From a virus: DNA of 38,695 bases. Each line of letters opens with the position of its first letter. The first letter of the stretch is position 1. Positions 1 through 7,890 of the stretch are shown here, piece by piece. Under the pieces are notes generated by a model, which had not been told where the DNA came from, made no database searches, and worked only from the letters and a program-made list of their open reading frames with translations. Where the stretch lies: the IMG/VR virus record IMGVR_UViG_3300032050_007236, positions 1-38,695 of that record, one strand, 5' to 3'. The position numbers and the translations under genes are program-made.

Positions 1-398
1 CAGATGAATACAAGGAACGATTCGTCAAGGATGACCCATCGAAGGGGCCGGTCACTGGTATTAAACAGCAAATCATTTCTATGATTTTCCGTGAAGTGGG
101 AGTCAGTGCGAGTAAGTACAAGCACGGATTTGAGCGTGGTGTATATTACGCTCCCCTTTACGAGAATACCCGTGAGTTCCTCCGTGGGGAGATTGAGAAG
201 GATAAGCTCGTTCCCTTGACAAAGCTGAAGGATGATGTAGATTCTGTATTGAACTGGTGGAAGCCGAAGGCTATTGCCCGATATGAGAAGTTGCATGAAG
301 AGGGTCGGACAAAGGATGGTATTCTGTATTACACCAATATGATTGGAATTAGTTGGGATGAGGCAAAGCGTATATATCTTCCAGAGGTCGGGCGATGA
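1..398 (+). CDS. Partial unknown phage protein (3' end only)
   Basis: The reading frame is open from base 3 to the TGA at 396-398, so this is the last ~131 codons of a gene that begins before the window. An internal ATG at 81 is possible but has no good ribosome site, and the frame is coherent upstream of it. The visible part is charged, with a segment reading GVYYAPLYENTREFLRG and a tryptophan pair (NWWKPKA). I do not recognise the family. The stop overlaps the ATG of the next gene (ATGA), which indicates translational coupling with the glycosyltransferase that follows. Confidence 0.75.
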   Translation, partial: DEYKERFVKDDPSKGPVTGIKQQIISMIFREVGVSASKYKHGFERGVYYAPLYENTREFLRGEIEKDKLVPLTKLKDDVDSVLNWWKPKAIARYEKLHEEGRTKDGILYYTNMIGISWDEAKRIYLPEVGR

Positions 399-1504
399 GC
401 TTCTTTGAAACAACCGTTGACATATCAAAGTGTAGAAAAGTATTGGTGATACCTAATATCACTAATTCTGCGAATATTGAAAAAGACTCCTTTGTGGATG
501 TCATCTACAATCACATTCGAGCATTAGAAAAGCTTGGAGATTATTATTGGCATATTTTGGTTCCAGAGCCAGTTGCTAAACTGAATCTTGAAAATGTTAA
601 GCAACACATCGTAGATATTTCTGGTGATATGATTCATATGCGGGTAACCTTTCCTAGAAAGGCTATTAATCTCTTACAAGATTTGGAATACGATGTAGTG
701 TATTCGCATTTACCCGATTGGTTTATGGTCAAGCGATATACCGATAAGGATATTATTGGATACGCACATTGGTGGGAAATGAAATCGTGTAACGCTGAAG
801 ATAGAAAGAATCGTCAACGAAACATTGTGGCAGAATTGTTGGGTGTATTGGGGATGAAGGTCTGTTATCTCAACACCCAAGACCAAAAGAATCGTGTATT
901 AGACGAGGCACGTCAATGGTTTAGTGACGAAAAGGTTCAAGAATTAGATAAAATTCTTCAAGTCTGGCATTTGGGTGTTCCACAAGGAAAGATTATTTCA
1001 GAACCGACCGAAAAGGAAAAGATTATTGTATTCAATCATCGAGCCGCTGCATATAAAGGATATCCACAATTTATTGAGCTGATGAAAGAGTATCGTGAAT
1101 CCAGACAAGACTTTGTGGTATGGGTTCCTCAGCTGGACGGAAAGCCTGAAGAATCATGGATTGACAATACAAAAGTCCCGAAGCATGAGTACTATACCAG
1201 ACTTCAACGTTGCTCCGTAGGAATCCAAATGCGCCAGTCAAACTATGGTTGGAGCGTGGCAGCTACGGATTGCATGATGAATGGTACTGCCGTCATTTTC
1301 CAAGAGTCTGATTGTTATCACGAAATTGACCCCAACGGAATGTTCTTCAAGTTTAAAAGGGATTTATTTGCGACTCTAGATAAATTCTTTGATGATGAAA
1401 ACTTTAGACACGAACAAGGTGTAAGAAGTATAGCTAGAACCAAGGAATTACAGTTAAATGAAGCTAAGATGATTAAACAATTAAACAATCAACTAACACG
1501 GTAG
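395..1504 (+). CDS. GT-B-fold glycosyltransferase-like protein
   Basis: This 369-residue protein has the two-lobed layout of GT-B glycosyltransferases. The C-terminal lobe opens with a strand and basic loop (IVFNHRAAAYKGYPQF, about residues 210-225), typical of the phosphate-binding entry of GT4-like enzymes. It is followed by strand-helix repeats and an NGTAVIFQES segment where GT4 proteins bind the sugar nucleotide. Overall similarity to named enzymes is weak, so donor and acceptor are unknown. The start ATG overlaps the upstream stop (ATGA) and has AGAGG just upstream. It lies apart from the main sugar cluster and close to the Mom-like gene, so DNA rather than protein could be its acceptor; that is a guess. 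Confidence 0.65.
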   Translation: MSFFETTVDISKCRKVLVIPNITNSANIEKDSFVDVIYNHIRALEKLGDYYWHILVPEPVAKLNLENVKQHIVDISGDMIHMRVTFPRKAINLLQDLEYDVVYSHLPDWFMVKRYTDKDIIGYAHWWEMKSCNAEDRKNRQRNIVAELLGVLGMKVCYLNTQDQKNRVLDEARQWFSDEKVQELDKILQVWHLGVPQGKIISEPTEKEKIIVFNHRAAAYKGYPQFIELMKEYRESRQDFVVWVPQLDGKPEESWIDNTKVPKHEYYTRLQRCSVGIQMRQSNYGWSVAATDCMMNGTAVIFQESDCYHEIDPNGMFFKFKRDLFATLDKFFDDENFRHEQGVRSIARTKELQLNEAKMIKQLNNQLTR

Positions 1505-1510
1505 GAGAAA

Positions 1511-2830
1511 ATGAATCTACTTAATTTTGCGAAGTTCCCGGCGTCTTTCAACGAAAATGAAATCCATCTGGGGAACGCTCCTGCTCAGTATGAGTCTTAT
1601 CTTTATAGATATACCCATCTAGAAACGGGAAAAATGTACATAGGTATTCACAAGGGTAGACTTGGAGACAGGTACTGGCATTCGTCAAAGAACGAAGAAT
1701 TTAATCAAGCACTTTCTACCGAGAAAAATGTGTTTAAGTTTGAAGTTCTTCGGTTCGGCAGCCATCACGCTATGGAAGTTGCAGAAAGTAGGATGTTACA
1801 TGCGGTGGATGCCAAAAATAATCCTATGTACTATAACTTAACAAACGGTATGAAATTACATCAAGATGCACCGCCCGATGTAGAAATGATGCAAATCCTA
1901 GTTGATAAGATTCAGTCTAGAGATGGATTGACAGTTACCATAGAACCAGTTGAAGAGATTGCGGTACTAAAACGTGTACAGGTTCGGTTAGCTGAAGATG
2001 AAGCTCACAAGAGGGAAATCAAGGAACGCATTGAAGACGCCGGCGGTGATACTTCTGGATGTTCTCCTGTGGTGATATACGAAGGTCGTGGACCTAATGG
2101 AGAGGATCTCATTGGTGATGGTAACCACACAGTTATGGCTGCGAGTGAAGCAAAGCATTGTACTGTAATTCCTGTCATTCGTATTCCTAAGAGTGTACAT
2201 AAAGAGTATACCGACGCTGAGTTGAAGGCTATCGGTAATCTTTTGAATAAGAAGCCGGATACTATTAAGAAGCCCGTCAGTCCTGATGACGCTGTAAAGC
2301 ACCTTGAAGATATTGTTAGTAAAGGGGTTACTTTGGAGCAGTTCGCAAAAGATGAAGATGCGCACAGACAGTATTTACAGATTTGTGGATTTACTGGTAA
2401 GCAGATAACAAAGATTATTGGTAGAGTTAAAAAGAGCATTAAGAATCAAGAGTTCCTCAAAGCTAACAAACTTTGGATAGATTACACTAAACCGATACAT
2501 AAAAAGACTTTAGAAAGTACTACCGAAGGTTTTAGAACGGCAGATACTATGGCGATTCATGTAAGTTCTGCGATGTTTAAGTTTGACAACGTTGTAAATA
2601 CGATGTTCGCCCACACAGAAGAAACCAAAAAAGGTCGAGTGACGCAGAAGGACAAAATGGTAGTTGTGGTGTACCATACCGATTCTGATAAGGAGCTGAA
2701 CTGGAAAATGAATGAGCAACCACGTATACTAAATATGATTAGTTGGTTTTATACAAGACTTGGATACAGCGTTAGAATACATGAGATGCCTACGACTATG
2801 ACCCACAACCCGTTTTTAAACAATGAGTAA
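1511..2830 (+). CDS. GIY-YIG nuclease domain fused to ParB-like domain
   Basis: This 439-residue protein begins with a GIY-YIG nuclease fold: LYRYTHLETG then MYIGIHKG (about residues 31-48, YIG at 43-45), an Arg in GDRYW (R54), the catalytic-type Glu in AESRML (E92) and an Asn in YYNLTNG (N109). From about residue 180 it carries a ParB/sulfiredoxin-like stretch, SPVVIY followed by GDGNHTVMAAS (about 202-212) and PVIRIP. That pattern matches the nucleotide-binding loop of ParB-like domains in phage proteins. The remaining ~200 residues are helical and unassigned. The start has GGAG upstream; the end overlaps the clamp-loader gene by 8 bases. It may cut or process DNA; no target can be inferred. 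Confidence 0.7.
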   Translation: MNLLNFAKFPASFNENEIHLGNAPAQYESYLYRYTHLETGKMYIGIHKGRLGDRYWHSSKNEEFNQALSTEKNVFKFEVLRFGSHHAMEVAESRMLHAVDAKNNPMYYNLTNGMKLHQDAPPDVEMMQILVDKIQSRDGLTVTIEPVEEIAVLKRVQVRLAEDEAHKREIKERIEDAGGDTSGCSPVVIYEGRGPNGEDLIGDGNHTVMAASEAKHCTVIPVIRIPKSVHKEYTDAELKAIGNLLNKKPDTIKKPVSPDDAVKHLEDIVSKGVTLEQFAKDEDAHRQYLQICGFTGKQITKIIGRVKKSIKNQEFLKANKLWIDYTKPIHKKTLESTTEGFRTADTMAIHVSSAMFKFDNVVNTMFAHTEETKKGRVTQKDKMVVVVYHTDSDKELNWKMNEQPRILNMISWFYTRLGYSVRIHEMPTTMTHNPFLNNE

Positions 2831-3734
2831 TCACACCATTTGGGTAGAAAAGTATCGTCCGTCTATCTTGGACAATTATATTGGAAACGAAACTCTTAAA
2901 GAAAAGTTCGCCCATTATATTGAAACGCAAGATATCCCGCATCTGCTGTTCTATGGAACGGCAGGTACGGGTAAGACAACCGCAGCAAAGATTCTCGTAA
3001 AGAATATTGACTGTGACCACCTATTCATCAATGCATCAGATGAACGTGGTATTGATGTCATTCGTGAGAAGATTAAGAACTTTGCCTCCACCTCTGGATT
3101 TGCTCCGTTGAAGGTGGTGGTACTGGACGAGGCAGATGCGTTGACTCCTGACGCACAAGCCGCTCTTCGCAATATGATGGAAGTATTTAGTCAAAAGACC
3201 AGATTCATCTTGACTTGTAATTACTTTGAACGTATTATTCCACCTATCGTCAGTCGGTGTCAGACTTCTGCGTTGACCCCACCATCGAAGAAGGAAGTGG
3301 CTATCCATCTCACGAACATCTTAAATCAAGAGGGTGTAACCTTTGAGAAGCAGGCAATCGCCACGTTAGTCAATGCGTATTATCCAGATATTCGTCGTGT
3401 CATCGGAACCGCTCAGCAGCAAACCCGTGATGGAAAGTTGACTGTCAATGTCAACGAAGTAATCGCTGGTGACAGTAAGCTGAAGATTATGGATACTTTG
3501 ACCAGCAATCAACCTTCGACTAATAAGGTTCAAGAAATTCGTCAAATAGTTGCTGACGCTGGTATCCGTGACTTTACCGAACTTTATCGGTTACTCTATG
3601 ATAAGGTTCAAGATTATGCCCCGAACAAGATTCCCCAGACGATTATCCATATCGCTGAAGGTCAGTATCGGGATGCTTTTGTAGTAGATAAAGAAATTAA
3701 TTTTATAGCAACAATGTATAACATTTTAATGTAA
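2823..3734 (+). CDS. 44: Clamp loader ATPase (T4 gp44 / RFC small-subunit type)
   Basis: AAA+ ATPase that opens the sliding clamp and loads it on primer-template DNA during phage replication. Visible motifs are Walker A GTAGTGKT (45-52), Walker B VVLDEAD (99-105), sensor 1 in ILTCN (129-133) and the arginine-finger motif SRC (144-146) of clamp loaders. The N-terminus WVEKYRPSILDNYIGN is the typical RFC/gp44 opening. The 303-residue length fits the family. It overlaps the preceding gene by 8 bases without an obvious Shine-Dalgarno site, so its translation is probably coupled. The partner gp62-like subunit is at 4911, separated by a zinc-ribbon gene and a Mom-like gene. Confidence 0.95.
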   Translation: MSNHTIWVEKYRPSILDNYIGNETLKEKFAHYIETQDIPHLLFYGTAGTGKTTAAKILVKNIDCDHLFINASDERGIDVIREKIKNFASTSGFAPLKVVVLDEADALTPDAQAALRNMMEVFSQKTRFILTCNYFERIIPPIVSRCQTSALTPPSKKEVAIHLTNILNQEGVTFEKQAIATLVNAYYPDIRRVIGTAQQQTRDGKLTVNVNEVIAGDSKLKIMDTLTSNQPSTNKVQEIRQIVADAGIRDFTELYRLLYDKVQDYAPNKIPQTIIHIAEGQYRDAFVVDKEINFIATMYNILM

Positions 3735-3743
3735 GAGGAAATT

Positions 3744-4085
3744 ATGACCAGTAAGTTTATTCCGCCTTCGGGCAAGCCAGACCCACGCCAGATGCAACAG
3801 CAGATGCCCGACCTTTCATTGGCTACGGATATCGTCTGTGAAAACTGTGGGAATCTCACCTTCCAAGAAGTTATGTTGATGAAGAAGATTTCTGCGATTG
3901 CGTCACCAAATGGAAAGGAAGGTATCATTCCTATCCCGACATTCGCTTGTGTGGCGTGTGGATATGTAAACCAAATGTTCCGTCCAGTAAAGTCTGCTAG
4001 AACCGATGAGGAAACTACACAAACTAGAACCAGTGTAGAAACTGCAGAGGAGCCCACTCGGCCGAAGCTTGTATTAGAGGATTAA
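3744..4085 (+). CDS. Zinc-ribbon protein upstream of Mom-like gene
   Basis: This 113-residue protein holds two Cys pairs, CENC (C32, C35) and CVAC (C69, C72), spaced like a four-Cys zinc ribbon. An acidic, Thr/Glu-rich tail of about 30 residues follows. The start has AGAGGA upstream. Its TAA overlaps the ATG of the Mom-like gene (TAATG at 4083-4087). In phage Mu a small Cys4 zinc-finger protein, Com, is encoded just before mom and activates its translation by binding mRNA. The position and Cys pattern here are similar, but sequence homology to Com is not established. It could equally be a general zinc-ribbon phage protein. Confidence 0.8.
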   Translation: MTSKFIPPSGKPDPRQMQQQMPDLSLATDIVCENCGNLTFQEVMLMKKISAIASPNGKEGIIPIPTFACVACGYVNQMFRPVKSARTDEETTQTRTSVETAEEPTRPKLVLED

Positions 4086-4930
4086 TGGAAACTACGTTCG
4101 TAGATAAGTCCCGTGTCACCGTCCGAGAAATCTCAAAGAATGTGGCACGGGATTTTATTGAAACCCACCATTACACGCATAAGTTCAGCTCTACACGATA
4201 TGCCCTTGGGGTATTCTATGTAGAGGATGGTGAGCATGCGTTCTTTGCTGGAGAGAACGAACGTTTAATTGGATGTATGACCTATGGCCATCCAGTAAGT
4301 AATCGCACGGTAGATTCGATTACCGAAGGGCTGGAGCTGGATGAAGTATTGGAGTTGACCAGATTAGTCTGCTTGGATGGATATGGAAAGAATCTGGAAA
4401 GTTTTGTAATTGCTCAGTCCTTTGATTGGATGAAGAAGAATGACCCCAAGGTAAAAGTCTTGGTCAGTTATGCAGACCCTGAACAAGCACATACGGGTGG
4501 AATCTATCGGGCAACGAATTGGCTCTATCAAGGATGTGGATATTCCAAGTTGATGCCAGATTATAGTATTCGTATTAATGAAGATGACCTCTGGACGCAT
4601 AGCCGTACCGTAGGCGCTCGTTGGGGAAATAAGTCTGTAGAGAATCTGGCTAAGACAATCGGCCAGACCTTCTACAGAAAAGAGGAAACAGCAAAACATC
4701 GATATATCTATTTCCTCTGTGGAAAGAAGGAACGGAAACGAATGATGAACAATTTGAAGATTCCCGTATTTCCATATAATGAAATCAAGCCATATACCCA
4801 ACTGATTCAGAAGGTACACGTAAAGGATGGGGTAGTGGACCGCATTGAAATCCTCCAAGGGGTTGACAATGGGTGGTCAAACAAACAGATTGTAATGACG
4901 GAGGATGAAGATGGCGAAGACACTATTTGA
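4085..4930 (+). CDS. Mom-like DNA modification protein (GNAT-type fold)
   Basis: This 281-residue protein resembles the Mom family, which converts adenines in phage DNA to a carbamoylmethyl form and so protects against restriction. Supporting stretches are the N-terminal FIETHHYTHKF (24-34), the strand RYALGVF (38-44), LIGCMTYGHP (61-70), LELTRLVC (89-96) and the late core VSYADPEQAHTGGIYRATNW (127-146), all in the order expected for this GNAT-like fold. The C-terminal ~110 residues extend beyond the core. The gene is coupled by TAATG to a zinc-ribbon protein and overlaps the gp62-like gene. It is inserted between the two clamp-loader genes, so modification may be produced with replication proteins. 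The exact modified base is unknown. Confidence 0.75.
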   Translation: METTFVDKSRVTVREISKNVARDFIETHHYTHKFSSTRYALGVFYVEDGEHAFFAGENERLIGCMTYGHPVSNRTVDSITEGLELDEVLELTRLVCLDGYGKNLESFVIAQSFDWMKKNDPKVKVLVSYADPEQAHTGGIYRATNWLYQGCGYSKLMPDYSIRINEDDLWTHSRTVGARWGNKSVENLAKTIGQTFYRKEETAKHRYIYFLCGKKERKRMMNNLKIPVFPYNEIKPYTQLIQKVHVKDGVVDRIEILQGVDNGWSNKQIVMTEDEDGEDTI

Positions 4931-5342
4931 CCATATTAATGCAATTTATCTTGACCAGAAGAAGAACTATTTCTCTGGATTGGATGATGGGGAGAAGCGA
5001 ACCTATAGTAACTATATGGTCAATCGCTTTCTTTCTATGAACATTCATCAGCTCCCGCTGGTCAATGAGATACAAAAGTACACGCTACCTTCCGATGTTC
5101 ACTATTTATTCTTTGCGACCACGATTCCTCGCGGTAAGCAATATAACAAATATGTGAAGGCTGCAAAAGAAACCAAGTATGAAGAGTGGTTGGTGACCTT
5201 GGTTGCGAAGCATTATTGTGTATCCGAGATTGAAGCGGTCACCTATTTGGAAATCTATTACGAACAAGATAAACCCGCACTTCGGGAACTCTGTGAAAAA
5301 TACGGGATTGATACTAAAGTATTGAAGAAGGCAAAACTATGA
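4911..5342 (+). CDS. 62: Clamp loader small partner subunit (T4 gp62-like)
   Basis: A small protein of 143 residues with the hallmark stretch YSNYMVNRFLSMN followed by VNEIQKY. It matches the Y-x-x-[YF]-[MI]-V-N-[RK]-x-L-[SA] pattern near the N-terminus of T4-like gp62 clamp-loader subunits, which hold the gp44 ATPase ring together. Helical, Lys/Glu-rich sequence follows, as in that family. An earlier ATG at 4905 is only one base from GGAGG. The ATG at 4911 has GGAG at a normal distance and is preferred. It overlaps the end of the Mom-like gene and, through ATGA, the dCMP deaminase gene. The call rests on this motif and on nearness to the gp44-like gene. Confidence 0.75.
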   Translation: MAKTLFDHINAIYLDQKKNYFSGLDDGEKRTYSNYMVNRFLSMNIHQLPLVNEIQKYTLPSDVHYLFFATTIPRGKQYNKYVKAAKETKYEEWLVTLVAKHYCVSEIEAVTYLEIYYEQDKPALRELCEKYGIDTKVLKKAKL

Positions 5343-5851
5343 CACAGGATTTGGTTACTATGGTTAAGTTGAGTTGGTCGGAATATTTCCGAAAGATTGC
5401 GCACACTGTGAAATTAAAGTCAAAGGACAAGACCACACAGATTGGTGCGGTCATTGTCGGCTCTAATAATGAAATTCGTTCCACGGGATACAATTCATTT
5501 CCACGTGGGATTGAAGATTTCCGTGAAGAACGGCAGGAACGTCCAGAGAAGTATTATTGGATGGAGCATGCGGAACGGAACGCCATTATCAACGCCGCTC
5601 GTATTGGTGTTTCTACTGACCGATGCACTTTATTCTTGACTTGTGATATTCCGTGTGTGGATTGCACACGCGCGATTATCAACTCTGGTATCAAGGTTAT
5701 CTTTTGTGAGCGTGACCAGGGTGCAAGTGGTGAACATTGGGATGGACACAGAGAACGTAGTATTCAGATGTTAAAAGAGGCACATCGCACTGTGTGGTAT
5801 TATGGGGAACAGAAACCATTTATTGATATTGGGGAATTGAGAAATGGATAA
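5339..5851 (+). CDS. Deoxycytidylate deaminase
   Basis: Zinc enzyme that deaminates dCMP to dUMP and so feeds thymidylate synthesis. The zinc and catalytic motifs are intact: HAERNAI (H77, E79) and PCVDC (C106, C109). The N-terminal region with TQIGAVIV and an inserted loop (FREERQERPEKYYWMEHAE) is as in bacterial and phage dCMP deaminases. The 170-residue length is normal. It starts four bases before the gp62-like stop and overlaps the IscA-like gene at its end. Its product would be used by the ThyX encoded at 24647. Confidence 0.93.
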   Translation: MTQDLVTMVKLSWSEYFRKIAHTVKLKSKDKTTQIGAVIVGSNNEIRSTGYNSFPRGIEDFREERQERPEKYYWMEHAERNAIINAARIGVSTDRCTLFLTCDIPCVDCTRAIINSGIKVIFCERDQGASGEHWDGHRERSIQMLKEAHRTVWYYGEQKPFIDIGELRNG

Positions 5852-6176
5852 TTTTACAATAACATTTTCAGAAAGTGCTTTAGTGGAAATGAAGTCTTTT
5901 GCCGAAAAGGAAGCAACCGACTATTTCCGTATTTCTGTGATGCCAGGCGGTTGCTCTGGTTTCAAATATAACTTTGAGATAATTGATAATCCAGAAGAAG
6001 ATGATGTAATCGTAGAACAACATAACGGAGTAAAGGCAGTCGTTGACCCGTTTTCCGTACCATATTTAAATAATGTTGTTGTGGATTACATATCTAATAT
6101 GATGGAATCTGGATTTAGATTTAATAACCCTAACGCGTCTGGTGGTTGTGGATGTGGTACGAGTTTTGCAGTATGA
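5844..6176 (+). CDS. IscA/ErpA/HesB-type iron-sulfur carrier
   Basis: A 110-residue A-type Fe-S carrier. It has the three conserved cysteines: C37 in GGCSGFKY and C102/C104 in GGCGCGTSF. The fold pattern SESALVEMKSFAEKE, then FRISVMPGGCSG, then VVDPFSVPYL is characteristic. Such proteins hold a [2Fe-2S] or [4Fe-4S] cluster and pass it to apo-enzymes. Possible clients in this window are the Cys-containing RecB-like nuclease (7020), the BAHT domain (26645) and, if it binds iron, the Mom-like enzyme; this is inference. It overlaps both neighbours by a few bases. Confidence 0.92.
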   Translation: MDNFTITFSESALVEMKSFAEKEATDYFRISVMPGGCSGFKYNFEIIDNPEEDDVIVEQHNGVKAVVDPFSVPYLNNVVVDYISNMMESGFRFNNPNASGGCGCGTSFAV

Positions 6177-6406
6177 CAAATGGAAAAGGTGATACCCCAC
6201 GCCCATTGAGTGTGGATACAGAAACATATAAAAATAATTGGGAACAAACTTTTGGTAACACGCCGCAAAAAGCACAAGCCCGTATATCGGAGTCCTTACA
6301 AGAAGTTCAAAGAGAAATTAACAGACTACGTGATATTGTAGATAACTGTGAGTATAGCGGATTACCTAACACCTCATCATACGAGGTTCACGGTGAATCT
6401 TTATAG
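6173..6406 (+). CDS. Small phage protein with GKGDxPRPLSV motif
   Basis: A 77-residue protein that begins at the ATG overlapping the IscA-like stop (ATGA at 6173-6176). An upstream in-frame ATG at 6146 lies deep inside the previous gene and is rejected. The opening TNGKGDTPRPLSVDTETYKNNWEQTFG matches a small uncharacterised protein seen in many tailed phages (GKGDxPRPLSV then NWxxxFG). The second half is a predicted coiled coil (ISESLQEVQREINRLRDIV). No function is known to me. Confidence 0.75.
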   Translation: MTNGKGDTPRPLSVDTETYKNNWEQTFGNTPQKAQARISESLQEVQREINRLRDIVDNCEYSGLPNTSSYEVHGESL

Positions 6407-6617
6407 AAATCGCAAGGTTGGTCAAACACAGAATGGGTATCGATATGTACTGTTACAAGATGCACCAAATTCCATTCATTTAACTATACAAGATAAAGAT
6501 AAGGCAATGTACGATTTCCTTACCAATCTACAATCAGAAGAAGATTTAAATAACAAAATTTCTGCATTAGAAACAGAATTCACCACTTGGGTAACCACAC
6601 ATGAAGTCACTAACTAA
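6393..6617 (+). CDS. Small hypothetical protein
   Basis: A 74-residue frame that I start at GTG 6393, because GAGG at 6383-6386 sits six bases before it. A GTG at 6348 would make 89 residues but has no ribosome site. The protein opens VNLYRNRKVGQTQNGYRYVLLQD, beta-rich, with a helical end. It overlaps the previous gene by 14 bases and the next by 17. I see no known domain. Confidence 0.5.
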   Translation: MNLYRNRKVGQTQNGYRYVLLQDAPNSIHLTIQDKDKAMYDFLTNLQSEEDLNNKISALETEFTTWVTTHEVTN

Positions 6618-6930
6618 TTATCTCTCAGAAGAACAAGCAGTACAATGCGTGGGCAAGGGATGGGAAAAACTTGTTCGTAAGGTATATAATGCAAAGATAG
6701 GAATGGGGATTACCGTGGGAATAATTCAAGTGAAGGAAAAGTGGGGCGGACTCAGAATATATACTGATTATTACGATTCCCACTTAGAAGAAGTTATTAT
6801 GCAGGTTAGTCGAGACAGTCTAACTATCTGCGAGGAATGCGGTGCTCCTGGTGGACTTGTAGCGAAAGGAACATGGTACCAGACCCGATGTGAAGAGCAT
6901 CGTGGTGAATGGGAGCCAGTACAACACTAA
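6601..6930 (+). CDS. Small phage protein with KEKWGGLRIY and zinc-like Cys motif
   Basis: A 109-residue protein of a widespread but unnamed phage/bacterial family. Recognisable parts are QVKEKWGGLRIYTDYYD (about residues 43-59) and CEECGAPG (C77, C80), followed by WYQTRCEEH. These give three Cys and one His that could bind zinc. It is the last gene of the first plus-strand operon, and a strong hairpin terminator follows 13 bases after its stop. Function unknown. Confidence 0.75.
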   Translation: MKSLTNYLSEEQAVQCVGKGWEKLVRKVYNAKIGMGITVGIIQVKEKWGGLRIYTDYYDSHLEEVIMQVSRDSLTICEECGAPGGLVAKGTWYQTRCEEHRGEWEPVQH

Positions 6931-6941
6931 TAATACCTTAT

Positions 6942-6970
6942 AAAAGACCCCGAAAGGGGTCTTGACTTTT
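6942..6970 (+). terminator. Rho-independent terminator
   Basis: The 8-bp stem AAGACCCC (6944-6951) pairs with GGGGTCTT (6956-6963) around a GAAA tetraloop, followed by GACTTTT. It closes the first plus-strand gene block. Confidence 0.85.
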
Positions 6971-6990
6971 ATGGCCTATTTAGGTATATT
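6962..6990 (+). promoter_or_regulatory. Sigma70-type promoter
   Basis: TTGACT (6962-6967), a 17-base spacer and TATATT (6985-6990) form a good -35/-10 pair. The -35 box overlaps the last bases of the preceding terminator. The promoter would start transcripts about 20 bases before the ATG at 7020 and could drive the long operon that follows. Confidence 0.65.
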
Positions 6991-7019
6991 TAAGATGTCT
7001 AGTATCCTATGAGGAATCA

Positions 7020-7889
7020 ATGAACAAAGTTTCGTACAGTCAGTATACAACGTGGGCTAACTGCCCGCAAGCATGGAAGCTCCGTTATGTGGATGGTCAC
7101 AAGCTGGATGAGGGTTCAATCCACACCATCTTCGGTACCGCCATGCACGAAGTCATCCAAGAATGGCTTGATACTCTTTTCAATAAGAGTGAATCATTTG
7201 CCAACGGTATTGACCTTGATGACAGCTTGAAGGCAAAGTTTCACGAACACTTCAAGGCTGGAATCAAGGAAGTGGACGGGGTAAAGGTATTCCCGTCAGA
7301 CCGTAAGACGCTCGAAGAATTCTACCATCAAGGTACAGAGATTCTTTCGTATGTTCAGGCGAATCAGAAGAAGCTCTTCCCGAACCAGAATGTGTCATTA
7401 GTCGGTATTGAGTTCCCGATTGATGTAGAGGTGCGGAAGAACGTCAAGTATGTGGGGTTCGTGGACATCATCACAAAGAATGAAAAGACGGGATTGATTA
7501 CCATTTACGATTTAAAGACCAGTCGAGCTGGGTGGACACAATCACAGAAGTCTGACAAGACTAAGATTAGCCAATTGCTTCTGTACAAGAAGTTTATTGC
7601 TGAGCATTTCAATGTGCCGCTAGAGTCGGTTCGTGTCGAGTATGTGATTCTCAAGCGTATCATCTCTGAGAATTCTCCATATCCGATTCCGCGTGTCAGT
7701 CCGTTCGAGCCCCCGCATGGGAAGCCGTCAATCAATCGGGCATGGACCGACTTCGAGAATTTCTTGTTCGATTGTTTCGATGAAGATGGTCAGTATAAGA
7801 CCAATACGATTAAGCATAAGGCAAGTAAGAGCGCCTGTAAGTATTGTGTATTCCGTGAGCGTAAAGACCTTTGCCAGTACGGGGTGTAA
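7020..7889 (+). CDS. RecB/Cas4-like PD-(D/E)XK nuclease, probable Fe-S
   Basis: A 289-residue RecB-family nuclease. Motifs in order: SYSQYTTWANCPQAW (5-19), the His of FGTAMHEV (H43), GFVDII (D149), the DLK catalytic pair (D164, K166) and QLLLYK (185-190). C15 near the N-terminus plus C273, C276 and C285 at the C-terminus (ACKYC, DLC) form the four-Cys layout of Cas4/AddB-type [4Fe-4S] nucleases. Likely an exonuclease in recombination or DNA degradation. GAGGA precedes the ATG. A standalone Cas4-like protein is an alternative name; no CRISPR array is nearby. Confidence 0.88.
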   Translation: MNKVSYSQYTTWANCPQAWKLRYVDGHKLDEGSIHTIFGTAMHEVIQEWLDTLFNKSESFANGIDLDDSLKAKFHEHFKAGIKEVDGVKVFPSDRKTLEEFYHQGTEILSYVQANQKKLFPNQNVSLVGIEFPIDVEVRKNVKYVGFVDIITKNEKTGLITIYDLKTSRAGWTQSQKSDKTKISQLLLYKKFIAEHFNVPLESVRVEYVILKRIISENSPYPIPRVSPFEPPHGKPSINRAWTDFENFLFDCFDEDGQYKTNTIKHKASKSACKYCVFRERKDLCQYGV

Positions 7890-7890
7890 T

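Noticed and set aside
1988-3308. Minus-strand frames opposite the ParB-like and clamp-loader genes
   Set aside because: No ribosome sites, no motifs, and they lie fully within well-supported plus-strand genes.
7020-7889. RecB/Cas4-like gene as a sign of a CRISPR system
   Set aside because: No repeat array or other cas gene is present; standalone relatives are common in phages.
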